From assembly GCF_016597815.1 (NCBI RefSeq), contig NZ_VCHA01000003.1, positions 434,001 through 498,000 of the forward strand: 64,000 bases of DNA. The letters run 5' to 3'. Origin of the DNA: Marinobacter sp. DY40_1A1. GTDB lineage: Bacteria; Pseudomonadota; Gammaproteobacteria; Pseudomonadales; Oleiphilaceae. Within the stretch, counting starts at the first letter, position 1. Each line of letters starts with the position of its first letter. The notes under the pieces are model-generated. The model was given only the letters and a program-made list of their open reading frames with translations, was not told the DNA's origin and ran no database searches. A program made the position numbers and the translations under genes. This document shows, one piece after another, positions 9,277 through 17,585 of this stretch.

Positions 9277-11208
9277 TTACCTCCCTCTATTTTCAGGGAC
9301 TTCATCCTGGTTCAGCAACTCGACAAGATACTCGGAGAGGTTTTTGTAGCGGTACTCAATCCGGGCGTAAACTCCCGACGGTTCGTCTTCGAACTTGCGG
9401 CCACAGGCACGGTTGGCACTGTAACTCTTGAGATAGGCTTTTTGGATGAGATTGGGCGTACCGCCAAGAGGTGTCTCGCTGGTTCTTGACGGGTAATACA
9501 ACACCCACTCAAATCCATTCTCCGCATCAACAGCGCTGAGCCCTGACATCTCTGGCGCCAGGAAGCCATATCGCAGCGGTCGTTTGAGACCATCCCGGGT
9601 ATCAAACTCCAGGGCAAGCCCTGAAAAGGCCGCAGGTTGAGGCTCATAGCCCGCAAACTCATACCCATAAACCCCCGTGACCACTTGCGCTGCATTCTGA
9701 TCAGAGTCAGCCACTATGCCCTTGCAGTCAACGAACTGGCTCCCGTAGATCAAAGACTCAAGCTCAACTCCGCCTTCCAGAAGCTGATACCCCGGAAAGC
9801 CTTCGGGAGCATCAGGAGCAGAAGCCGGTTTCGGCACCAGAGTTCGGGTAATCGTGCCGTCTTGATGGGGGATTTGCGCGACCAACTCCGCCAGCTTTCC
9901 ACCGTTAAGACTCCAGCTATAAGCTATCTCGGGCTCCCCCCCTATCTCAGTTGAGCCTGGCTGAATATTCTCGAGCTGGTGACAGGCAGTGCCGGTTTCG
10001 AACCTTGCCGTGCGTGCAACCCAGTCAAATACCAGTCGCTCATCAACACCGGAATTATCGTAGGCAGTTTTACTCTGAGGCGACAGTGATGCTGAAGGCA
10101 GCCATTGGGTACTGAGCTTGGCCATATACCCATTCACACTGATCAGCCTTGCAATCTCTTTCATCGATGGAGCGAGACAGCCTTCAGAGGTTATCGATTG
10201 CAGGCGACCATCTTCGCTGTAATCAAACATCAGCTCCGCGGACACCTGTAAGTCTGAACGGTTAGCCGGCAAAGTGCCTGAACGTTCGGAGTATGCATAA
10301 ACACGCTGACTGGTCAGCAGCACAGGATCACTCAATTCCACCGGAACCAAGGGCAAATCAAGTTCGTCAACATCCACGTTTGCGTAGTTGCCTTGAGCGG
10401 CCGAATCTACAACTGCAACAACATCATCGGCATTCTGCAACAGGGAAACCCCAAGAAGAAAAGCCCCCTGCGGGCTGAGGAATCGCTCTGTGCCATCGCT
10501 CTCTGGCTCAGCCAGTTTATCGTTATACGCTTTCGGAAACTGACTGGCTGAGAAGCGCGCCATGGCTCGCGCATAAGCATGGGCGCGGTCATCTTCAGCG
10601 AGAACATAATCCCTCAACAAATTAATGCCAGCAAAACCGGATAAAGACGAACTCCCGGAATCCGCCACCGGCCCCAGTGTCGTGAGTCTGCGATAACGAG
10701 CCAGCGTTGTCAGAGGGGTAATATTACGAACGCCTGGCGCGGCAGAAAGCATAAACGCGCTGGGAATCGCCACGTCTCCAGAGCGGGTTTGTTCCACGGT
10801 TTTGCCAGGCAGCGCCAGCGCATACAAAGGAAACTTAGCTGGATTGATATTGGGCCCAACCTTTGGGTCCAACTGGAGCTCCGAGATTTCCAAAGAGAAC
10901 TGACCATCTTCACCGCTCATGGCAGTAGGCTCTCCGGAAGGCAGAACAACCTTGCGACCGGATGCCAGCTCATACTCCATTGGCCCAGACGTGTACTGGC
11001 TGTCGCCATCCATATCCAACCAAACCCGGGCATTTTTGAGATAGCCGTCTATCACCCTTCCTGTATAGGGTGCCGGGTCGCTGTATTGCACCCCGTCGAA
11101 CTCACGGCCATCTACAGGCAGCTCATCGGATTCCTTGCCGCAGCCGGCAATGGCGAGAAAAAGTACAGAAACAGGCAGGAAAATAAGGGGCTTCATCACG
11201 GCAACCAT
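9277..11208 (-). CDS. Large predicted outer-membrane or periplasmic lipoprotein
   Basis: A 643-aa protein with a lipoprotein signal: basic start, hydrophobic core FLPVSVLFLAIAGC with the lipidated Cys at residue 23. After the signal comes a GRVIDGYLKNARVWLDMDGD segment, a type of beta-sandwich repeat start with a D-x-D-x-D loop that resembles calcium-binding sites. The rest has no motif I can name. The start used is the ATG at 11208, which follows AAGGA closely; a Met four codons later (11196) also gives an intact signal. It is a stand-alone gene between tRNA-Leu and an acyl-CoA dehydrogenase. Function unknown. Confidence 0.75.
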   Translation of the reverse strand: MVAVMKPLIFLPVSVLFLAIAGCGKESDELPVDGREFDGVQYSDPAPYTGRVIDGYLKNARVWLDMDGDSQYTSGPMEYELASGRKVVLPSGEPTAMSGEDGQFSLEISELQLDPKVGPNINPAKFPLYALALPGKTVEQTRSGDVAIPSAFMLSAAPGVRNITPLTTLARYRRLTTLGPVADSGSSSLSGFAGINLLRDYVLAEDDRAHAYARAMARFSASQFPKAYNDKLAEPESDGTERFLSPQGAFLLGVSLLQNADDVVAVVDSAAQGNYANVDVDELDLPLVPVELSDPVLLTSQRVYAYSERSGTLPANRSDLQVSAELMFDYSEDGRLQSITSEGCLAPSMKEIARLISVNGYMAKLSTQWLPSASLSPQSKTAYDNSGVDERLVFDWVARTARFETGTACHQLENIQPGSTEIGGEPEIAYSWSLNGGKLAELVAQIPHQDGTITRTLVPKPASAPDAPEGFPGYQLLEGGVELESLIYGSQFVDCKGIVADSDQNAAQVVTGVYGYEFAGYEPQPAAFSGLALEFDTRDGLKRPLRYGFLAPEMSGLSAVDAENGFEWVLYYPSRTSETPLGGTPNLIQKAYLKSYSANRACGRKFEDEPSGVYARIEYRYKNLSEYLVELLNQDEVPENRGR

Positions 11209-11299
11209 TTATCCTTGTTAGAGGTTGTGCCGTTACTTTAGGGGATGTGGAAGCCGGAGACCTTGATAGGTTTGGCAATCTGTAAAGTTTAGTAACAAG

Positions 11300-11327
11300 A
11301 AAGCCTCGAGAACTGGCCCGAGGCTTT
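11300..11327 (-). terminator. Terminator of the acyl-CoA dehydrogenase gene
   Basis: A perfect 9-bp inverted repeat (11300-11308 and 11319-11327, loop of 10) lies just past the minus-strand stop at 11341. On that strand the stem ends in UUU followed by CUUGUU, a serviceable rho-independent terminator. Confidence 0.75.
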
Positions 11328-11340
11328 CCTTTAACCTGGC

Positions 11341-12480
11341 TTAAAACGCGCGGGCAACAATCTCTTTCATGATTTCGTTGGTTCCACCGTAAATGCGCTG
11401 AACTCGCGCATCAGCCCAGGCACGGGCAATCGGGTATTCCCACATGTAGCCGTAGCCACCGTGCAACTGCACACATTCATCCAGTACTTTGCACTGCAAG
11501 TCTGTGGTGTACTGCTTCAGCATGGCTGCAGTAGGTATATCCAGCTTCTTCTCCAGGTGGAGTTCCAGGCAGCGGTCGGTGAACACCCTTGCCGCAGTAA
11601 TCTCTGCTTTCATTTCTGCCATTTTGAAACGGGTATTCTGGAACTTGATCACTGGCTTACCAAAAGCTTTACGCTCTTGCACGTAATCAAGCGTCCACTG
11701 CCAAGCTGCTTCTGCAGAAGCAATAGCAGTCAGGCCAATTTGCAAGCGTTCAGCAGGGAGTTCTTGCATCAACTGGAAGAAGCCCTGCCCTTCGCGCGCA
11801 CCCAGCAGGTGAGTTTCAGGGATCTTTACATCCTGGAAAAACAACTCGGACGTATCCTGAGCCTTCATTCCCACTTTGTTCAGGTTCTGGCCTTTCTGGA
11901 AACCTTCCCAGGCAGATTCCACCAGGAACAGGCTGATGCCTTTCGCACCTTCTTTTGGGTCGGTTTTGGCGACAACAATCACCAGATCGGCCATTTGCCC
12001 GTTGGTAATAAAGGTCTTGGAACCATTCAGAACATAGTGATCGCCGTCCTTGATGGCTGTGGTTTTCACACCCTGCAGGTCGGAACCGGCACCCGGCTCG
12101 GTCATGGCGATAGCCGTAATCATTTCACCGGACGCCATTTTCGGCAGATATTGCTTTTTCTGTTCTTCGGAGCCGTGGTTCAGTATGTAGGGGGCAACAA
12201 TATCGGAGTGCAGCGTCCAGCCAATACCTGAGAGCCCGGCACGGGAGACCTCTTCCATAATAACCGCGCTGTATCGGAAGTCAGCGCCAACACCGCCGTA
12301 CTCTTCAGGCATGGTGGGGCACAAAAAACCCAGCTCGCCAGCTTTTTGCCATAGCTCGCGGCTGACCTGCCCATCTTTTTCCCACTGTTCGTGGTAGGGC
12401 GCGGCTTCTTGTTCAAGAAATTTCCGGACGGAATCCCGAAAGCCGTCAAGGTCTGCATCGAAGAGCGTACGTGGAATCAT
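11341..12480 (-). CDS. Acyl-CoA dehydrogenase, LCAD-type active site
   Basis: FAD-dependent alpha,beta-dehydrogenation of an acyl-CoA. The 379-aa protein has the full fold: N-terminal helical domain, the FAD signature AMTEPGAGSDLQG near residue 126, and C-terminal motifs RKAFGKP and QLHGGYGYM. The IYGGTNEIM segment has Gly where MCAD-type enzymes carry the catalytic Glu. The base is instead probably Glu244 in ELPAERL, as in long-chain and isovaleryl-CoA dehydrogenases. The substrate is probably a medium- or long-chain or branched acyl-CoA. It is followed by its own terminator, so probably monocistronic or last in a unit with ubiX. Confidence 0.92.
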   Translation of the reverse strand: MIPRTLFDADLDGFRDSVRKFLEQEAAPYHEQWEKDGQVSRELWQKAGELGFLCPTMPEEYGGVGADFRYSAVIMEEVSRAGLSGIGWTLHSDIVAPYILNHGSEEQKKQYLPKMASGEMITAIAMTEPGAGSDLQGVKTTAIKDGDHYVLNGSKTFITNGQMADLVIVVAKTDPKEGAKGISLFLVESAWEGFQKGQNLNKVGMKAQDTSELFFQDVKIPETHLLGAREGQGFFQLMQELPAERLQIGLTAIASAEAAWQWTLDYVQERKAFGKPVIKFQNTRFKMAEMKAEITAARVFTDRCLELHLEKKLDIPTAAMLKQYTTDLQCKVLDECVQLHGGYGYMWEYPIARAWADARVQRIYGGTNEIMKEIVARAF

Positions 12481-12565
12481 GGTAAACCTCAGTCAGTGAA
12501 CAGTGTTGTAACTAGCGTTCACCAAGTCTCTTCTTGCAGGCAGGTTTGCTCAATGGTTAAAACCA

Positions 12566-13249
12566 TCAATCCTGCTGGCCAAAACCATCGTTGCGACTCA
12601 TTTTGGCGTTCACTCGAGCCTCACCCCAACGGGGCATCAGGTCTTGGGGCAAGCCCAGATGATCCAGAATTCGAGCCACGATAAAGTCCACGAGATCCTC
12701 TATCAATTCCGGGCGGTGGTAGAACCCGGGACTGGCCGGCATGATCACCGCTCCCATTTGGGTCAGCTTCAGCATGTTTTCCAGATGCACTTGCGAGTAT
12801 GGCGATTCACGGGTCACCAGAATCAGTTGGCGTCGTTCTTTAAGCGCCACATCGCCCGCGCGCTCAATCAGATTGTTACTGGCACCGGTGGCAAGTGCAG
12901 AGAGGGTTCCTGTACTGCATGGGCACACCACCAAAGGGGCTTTATCGCCAGACCCGGAGGCAGGAGGTGAAAACCAGTCTTCACGCCCAAACACCACTAC
13001 TTGGCCCGGCTGGGCTGATGCGTATTCCGTCAGCGCCTTTTGCATAGCTGACGGGCTTCCCGGCAGCTTCAAGTCGGTTTCAGTCGCAATAACAATTTGT
13101 GCCGCCTTGCTGACCATTACATGAACCCGGCAACCCGCTGCCACCAGGCATTGCAGCAAGCGCAGGCCATATTGGGCACCGGATGCTCCGGTGAACGCCA
13201 GGTTTATGGTCGGGGCTTTCGACACGCTCTCAGGCATGGGTTGGGTCAA
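12566..13249 (-). CDS. ubiX: Flavin prenyltransferase UbiX
   Basis: Makes prenylated FMN from FMN and dimethylallyl phosphate for the UbiD decarboxylase of ubiquinone synthesis. The Rossmann-like FMN site is [12 protein letters not shown] near residue 17. The later [15 protein letters not shown] and [14 protein letters not shown] motifs are the family hallmarks. At 227 aa it is slightly long because of an N-terminal extension and a polar C-terminal tail. It lies 24 bases downstream of mpl on the same strand and may share its transcript, an association seen in other gammaproteobacteria. Confidence 0.93.
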   Translation of the reverse strand: MTQPMPESVSKAPTINLAFTGASGAQYGLRLLQCLVAAGCRVHVMVSKAAQIVIATETDLKLPGSPSAMQKALTEYASAQPGQVVVFGREDWFSPPASGSGDKAPLVVCPCSTGTLSALATGASNNLIERAGDVALKERRQLILVTRESPYSQVHLENMLKLTQMGAVIMPASPGFYHRPELIEDLVDFIVARILDHLGLPQDLMPRWGEARVNAKMSRNDGFGQQD

Positions 13250-13273
13250 CGATATAACTCCTTCTGTGCCGGG

Positions 13274-14668
13274 TCAGCCATGAATACGTTCAAGCTCGGC
13301 TATGAGCTTACCGTGAATGCCACCAAAGCCACCGTTACTCATAATGACAATGTGGCAGGGGCTCGGCAGATCTGCCATTACACGCTCAATCAGCCCTTCT
13401 ACTGTGGACTCTACAAGGTGTTTACTTGATTCCGGATTACCGGACTGCCAAACGGAGACCAGTTCCGGCAGCCAGTCCATATTGTTCAGGTTGGCCCAAT
13501 ACACTTTATCTGCCAACGCAGCACTCGGCAGCAGCGTATGCTGGTGCACGCCCTGCTTCATAGTGTTGGAGCGGGGCTCAATGAGGGCAATAACCGGCTC
13601 CTCGCCCACCTGATTGCGCAATCCGTCCAGGGTGGTCTCTATGGCCGTTGGGTGGTGGGCAAAATCATCGTAAACCTTCACTCCGCCAACATCCGCCAGC
13701 AACTCCATACGACGCTTTACGCCAGAGAATCGACAGAGCGCAGCCACGGCGTGATCGGGCGTTACCCCCACATGCTTCGCAGCAGCAATGGCTGCAAGAG
13801 CATTGCGAACGTTATGCATACCCGTTTGGCTCCACTTCACCACCGCAACGGGCTGCTCATGGTGAACCACCATAAATCGGCTGCCATCCTCGGATAACAG
13901 CTCGGCACGCCAATCAACCGATGCAGCGGTTTCGCTCCCGATAGCCATATCCTGAACCGGGCTCCAGCACCCCATATCGAGAGCTTTATCCAGATGTTCA
14001 TCCAAGCTTGGGCGAATAATCATGCCTTGAGACGGAACCGTGCGAACCAGATGATGAAACTGTCGCTCGATGGCCTCTACGTTTTCGAAGATATCGGCGT
14101 GATCAAACTCAAGGTTATTCAGTATCAGGGTATGGGGGCGGTAATGGACAAACTTGGAGCGCTTGTCGAAAAAGGCGCTGTCGTACTCATCGGCTTCAAT
14201 TACAAAAAAGTCGCTATCGCCGAGACTCGCTGAAACCGGAAAATCTTTCGGCACGCCACCCACAAGATACCCGGGCGCAAACCCAGCCTGATCAAGAATC
14301 CAGAGGAGCATGGCTGTGGTGGTGGTTTTGCCGTGAGTACCGGCAACCGCCAACACCCAGCGATGCCGCAGAACTTCTCTCGCCAGCCACTCCGGGCCCG
14401 ACTTATAGTCGATATTACGGTTAAGTACCGCTTCTACCTCCGGGTTGCCTCGGGACATGGCGTTTCCAATCAGCACAAGGTCTGGCTTGGGCTCAAGGTG
14501 CTCCGGGCTGTAGCCTTCCATCAGGCTGATGCCCTGGGCCTCTAACTGGGTGCTCATGGGCGGATAAACGCCCTGATCGGAACCGGTCACTGTGTGGCCC
14601 AGCTCTCTTGCCAATACCGCAAGGCTGCCCATGAATGTGCCACAAATCCCCAGTATATGAATATGCAT
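13274..14668 (-). CDS. mpl: UDP-N-acetylmuramate:L-Ala-gamma-D-Glu-meso-DAP ligase
   Basis: Recycles murein tripeptide by ligating it to UDP-MurNAc in the cytoplasm. It belongs to the Mur ligase family: the N-terminal HILGICGTFMGSLA and ATP-binding AGTHGKTTT loop near residue 110 are clear, and the DDFAHHPTAIETTL motif marks the C-terminal domain. The HILGICGTFMG start separates Mpl from MurC, and a separate murC is present at the right edge of the window. Length of 464 aa is usual. It is divergent from pfp and is followed by ubiX. Confidence 0.95.
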   Translation of the reverse strand: MHIHILGICGTFMGSLAVLARELGHTVTGSDQGVYPPMSTQLEAQGISLMEGYSPEHLEPKPDLVLIGNAMSRGNPEVEAVLNRNIDYKSGPEWLAREVLRHRWVLAVAGTHGKTTTTAMLLWILDQAGFAPGYLVGGVPKDFPVSASLGDSDFFVIEADEYDSAFFDKRSKFVHYRPHTLILNNLEFDHADIFENVEAIERQFHHLVRTVPSQGMIIRPSLDEHLDKALDMGCWSPVQDMAIGSETAASVDWRAELLSEDGSRFMVVHHEQPVAVVKWSQTGMHNVRNALAAIAAAKHVGVTPDHAVAALCRFSGVKRRMELLADVGGVKVYDDFAHHPTAIETTLDGLRNQVGEEPVIALIEPRSNTMKQGVHQHTLLPSAALADKVYWANLNNMDWLPELVSVWQSGNPESSKHLVESTVEGLIERVMADLPSPCHIVIMSNGGFGGIHGKLIAELERIHG

Positions 14669-14823
14669 TCGCCGTCAGTCCTCTGCGTTGAAACCCGACA
14701 AGCCTCCCGTATCCTTTCGGTGCCGTCAAGCGCATTGCTATCCGCACTTCCTGCCATGAAAATTGCGCGCATTTGACGTATCATCTGCACCATTGTCGAA
14801 TCAACAGGAGACTCCACCCCGAG

Positions 14824-16086
14824 ATGGCCATCAAGAACGCATTTTACGCTCAGTCTGGCGGTGTTACCGCTGTAATCAACGCGAGTGCCTGCGGGGTCAT
14901 CCAGACCGCCCGTAAGCATTCAGACAAAATCGGCAAAGTGTTTGCTGGTCGCAACGGCATTCTGGGCGCGCTGTACGAAGAGCTGATCGATACCAGCCTC
15001 GAAAGTGATGAAGCCATTCAGGAGTTGATTCACACCCCGGGCGGCGCATTCGGATCTTGCCGCCACAAGCTGAAGAATATCTCGGAAAACCGTCGTGAAT
15101 ACGAGCGCCTTATCGAAGTTTTCCGCGCACACAACATCGGCTACTTCTTCTACAACGGTGGCGGCGATTCCCAGGACACCGCCTACAAAGTCTCACAAAT
15201 TGGCGAGAAGCTAGGCTACCCCATTACCTGCATCGGCGTTCCCAAAACAGTCGATAACGACCTGCCGTTTACCGACTGCTGCCCTGGCTTTGGCTCTGTA
15301 GCCAAGTACATCGCCACATCCACCCTGGAAGCCAGTCTGGACATCAAGTCCATGTGCGAAACCTCCACCAAGGTGTTCATCCTTGAAGTCATGGGCCGTC
15401 ACGCAGGCTGGATCGCAGCCGCTGGTGGTCTGGCTGGTCAGGGCGAAGGCGAGCCGCCCCACATTATCCTGTTCCCTGAAATTCCGTTTAACCGCGAAGC
15501 ATTTCTGGAGCGGGTCGATTTCTGTGTTAAGGAATATGGTTACTGCGTGGTGGTTGCTTCAGAAGGTGCCCAGTACGAAGACGGCCGTTTCCTTGCAGAT
15601 GCCGGCGCCAAAGATGCATTTGGTCACACTCAGCTTGGTGGCGTAGCGCCGGCACTGGCCAATATGGTCAGGCAGGCTCTGGGGCACAAGTACCACTGGG
15701 CGGTTGCGGATTATCTCCAGCGCAGCGCTCGGCACATTGCCTCTGCAACCGACGTTGAGCAAGCTTACGCCGTTGGCAAAGCGGCTGTAGAAATGGCTCT
15801 GGCAGGCAAACAGGCAGTTATGCCTACGATTGTTCGTGAGAAATCCAAACCTTACGTCTGGTCGATTGGTGAAGCCCCGCTTAGCGAAGTTGCTAACCAG
15901 GAAAAGAAGATGCCCATCCATTACATTACGGATGATGGATTTGGTATTACCCAGGACTGCCGCGACTACCTGCTACCTCTGATCGCAGGCGAGAACTTCC
16001 CTCCGTTTGACAACGGCCTGCCGCGGGTGGCGAAACTCAAAAACACCCTTGCAGAAAAGAAGCTGAAAACTGATTTCAAGCTCTGA
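14824..16086 (+). CDS. pfp: Pyrophosphate-dependent 6-phosphofructokinase
   Basis: Reversible phosphorylation of fructose 6-phosphate with PPi. The ATG at 14824 is chosen because MAIKNAFYAQSGG matches the family start; an AGGAG lies about 13 bases upstream. The 420-aa protein has GGGDSQD near residues 112-118, GVPKTVDND near 138-146 with Lys141, where ATP-dependent enzymes have Gly, and MGRHAGWIAA near 190. The Lys marks PPi use. The enzyme would let glycolysis or gluconeogenesis run at this step without ATP. It is monocistronic and divergent from mpl; a TTGACG hexamer at 14773 may be part of its promoter. Confidence 0.93.
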   Translation: MAIKNAFYAQSGGVTAVINASACGVIQTARKHSDKIGKVFAGRNGILGALYEELIDTSLESDEAIQELIHTPGGAFGSCRHKLKNISENRREYERLIEVFRAHNIGYFFYNGGGDSQDTAYKVSQIGEKLGYPITCIGVPKTVDNDLPFTDCCPGFGSVAKYIATSTLEASLDIKSMCETSTKVFILEVMGRHAGWIAAAGGLAGQGEGEPPHIILFPEIPFNREAFLERVDFCVKEYGYCVVVASEGAQYEDGRFLADAGAKDAFGHTQLGGVAPALANMVRQALGHKYHWAVADYLQRSARHIASATDVEQAYAVGKAAVEMALAGKQAVMPTIVREKSKPYVWSIGEAPLSEVANQEKKMPIHYITDDGFGITQDCRDYLLPLIAGENFPPFDNGLPRVAKLKNTLAEKKLKTDFKL

Positions 16087-16105
16087 TTGATTAAAGCAAC
16101 TACAG

Positions 16106-16143
16106 TGCTGATCGGGACCCTGTTAGCCGGGGCCTGATCAGCA
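16106..16143 (+). other. Inverted repeat downstream of pfp
   Basis: An 8-bp perfect inverted repeat (16106-16113 with 16136-16143) encloses a GC-rich interior that can pair further. It lies 20 bases after the pfp stop and about 60 bases from the convergent SRPBCC gene. No T-run follows on either strand, so termination is only a possibility. Confidence 0.35.
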
Positions 16144-16205
16144 ATTCTGCGCCTCACTGGCTCTTTCGGGCCTCATGCCTTTACAGTAACTTCAACACAC
16201 CTGCT

Positions 16206-16664
16206 CTAGTGCGCGGCCAACCGGTTCCGGATGATTCGAACCGTATCGATGTCTGCCGCGATATATGCCTGCTGAACAAAAAGATCATAAGGCAGTTCAT
16301 CCCCGATCTCGTCAAGATATCGAGCACAATAGCTGAAACGTACGAACAAAGACTGCGGCTCTGGCTCTTCTATTGTCATTGTGAGACTTCCACCGGCAAC
16401 CGTGGCCGTTGGTATAATTTCATAATGTACAAACTGGCCTTCATTAAAGGTAACCAGATCATCAACAACCAGGCCGGGCAGCTCAAGGCTCCGTTTCAGG
16501 CGTTTATCGGTTTGCCAATCGAGCTCGAACTCCCCAAGGCCAATCACAAAATGTTGGGGCGCCTCTGCACGCATGACCAAGCCTTCCCACAACTGCTTCC
16601 GGGTCAGGTTGGGGATGGACGAATCCTTCAGGTCATTAACTTGAACCACATGCTCAAATTCCAT
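16206..16664 (-). CDS. SRPBCC (DUF1857, AtaL-like) protein
   Basis: A 152-aa protein of the START/Bet v1-like fold (DUF1857). It shows the typical opening FEHVVQVND and LTRKQLWEGLVMRAE, with a central beta-rich part and a final amphipathic helix (about residues 125-150). Members are thought to bind hydrophobic ligands; no enzymatic residues are evident. It is 36 bases downstream of the glutaredoxin gene on the same strand, so possibly co-transcribed. Its specific role is not known. Confidence 0.8.
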   Translation of the reverse strand: MEFEHVVQVNDLKDSSIPNLTRKQLWEGLVMRAEAPQHFVIGLGEFELDWQTDKRLKRSLELPGLVVDDLVTFNEGQFVHYEIIPTATVAGGSLTMTIEEPEPQSLFVRFSYCARYLDEIGDELPYDLFVQQAYIAADIDTVRIIRNRLAAH

Positions 16665-16702
16665 ACTGCGCTCCTTACCTGCCAGATAGATTCTACAAAC
16701 GA

Positions 16703-16945
16703 CTAAGCCTCCAGTTGCCGCACGTAGCTTGCAAAATCATCGTACCCGCCTATGTATCTGTCCCCCACCAAAATCTGCGGCACGGTGTGTACAGCTCGCC
16801 CAATTTTGTCGGCAATGTCTTCTTTGGTCATGCCATGCTCGATCATATCCACCCAGGTGTAAGGCATATTGCGAGACTCACACAAACTCCTTGCACGCAC
16901 GCAAAACCCGCAACTTGAACGGCCGTAAATCGTTACCTGTTCCAT
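16703..16945 (-). CDS. grxC: Glutaredoxin 3 (GrxC-type)
   Basis: Small dithiol glutaredoxin reducing disulfides with glutathione. The active site is CGFC at residues 12-15; cis-Pro is in TVPQIL and the glutathione-binding GGYDD follows. CGFC is less usual than CPYC but keeps both cysteines. The ATG at 16945 is used because a perfect GGAGG lies 6 bases upstream; an ATG four codons earlier would overlap that site. At 80 aa it is full length. Confidence 0.92.
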   Translation of the reverse strand: MEQVTIYGRSSCGFCVRARSLCESRNMPYTWVDMIEHGMTKEDIADKIGRAVHTVPQILVGDRYIGGYDDFASYVRQLEA

Positions 16946-17141
16946 AAAAGCCTCCAAAATAGATACCCCGGAAGGATTCCCGGGCGGTTATAAGGGGTGT
17001 AAATAAACTTGAATTCATGATGACATGATTGAGGAAATTTAAAAAATTGAAGCTCTAAATAGCCGCTATAGTAACGCTTCATACTTAGTGCCGCCTCGTG
17101 GGGCAAAAGACCCAAACACCCATCACCGTAAGGACAACTCT

Positions 17142-17585
17142 GTGGTTTACCTGACGTTATTTCTGACCTCGTTTGCAGCGGCTACTCTGTTGCCTGCCTA
17201 CTCGGAGATACTGACTGGCACCCTGGTTGTTCAGGGCTATCCCATGTGGTGGCTGTGGTTCTGGGCCACGCTGGGCAATACGTTGGGGTCTGTGGTGAAC
17301 GGCATCATCGGCAGGCAGGTAGACCGCTTCAAGCACAAGCGCTGGTTCCCCTTGAGTGAAACGCAACTGCACAAAGCAAGAAACAGTTTTAACCGCTACG
17401 GCCAGTGGTCTTTGCTACTGGGCTGGCTACCTCTGGGCGGCGACGCGCTGACGCTTGTTGGCGGCATCATGCGCGTGCCCTGGCTCAACTTCATTGTGCT
17501 TGTGGGTATAGGCAAAGGCGTGCGTTACGCCTTTGTGATCTGGCTGGTTGCAGAAGCATCAGGCATATCATCACCTTCGCCATAA
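17142..17585 (+). CDS. YqaA-like (SNARE-associated/DedA-related) membrane protein
   Basis: A 147-aa inner-membrane protein with four or five hydrophobic segments. It has the YqaA features: an early LPAYSEILTG, then GNTLGSVVNGIIGR, and WLPLGGDALTLVGGIMR in the last third. The GTG at 17142 is chosen because AAGGAC lies 7 bases upstream and the first membrane helix follows directly; the frame is open to an ATG 18 codons earlier. Its 3' end overlaps the convergent UbiB-family gene by 61 bases. The family is loosely related to DedA flippases; the substrate is unknown. Confidence 0.85.
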   Translation: MVYLTLFLTSFAAATLLPAYSEILTGTLVVQGYPMWWLWFWATLGNTLGSVVNGIIGRQVDRFKHKRWFPLSETQLHKARNSFNRYGQWSLLLGWLPLGGDALTLVGGIMRVPWLNFIVLVGIGKGVRYAFVIWLVAEASGISSPSP

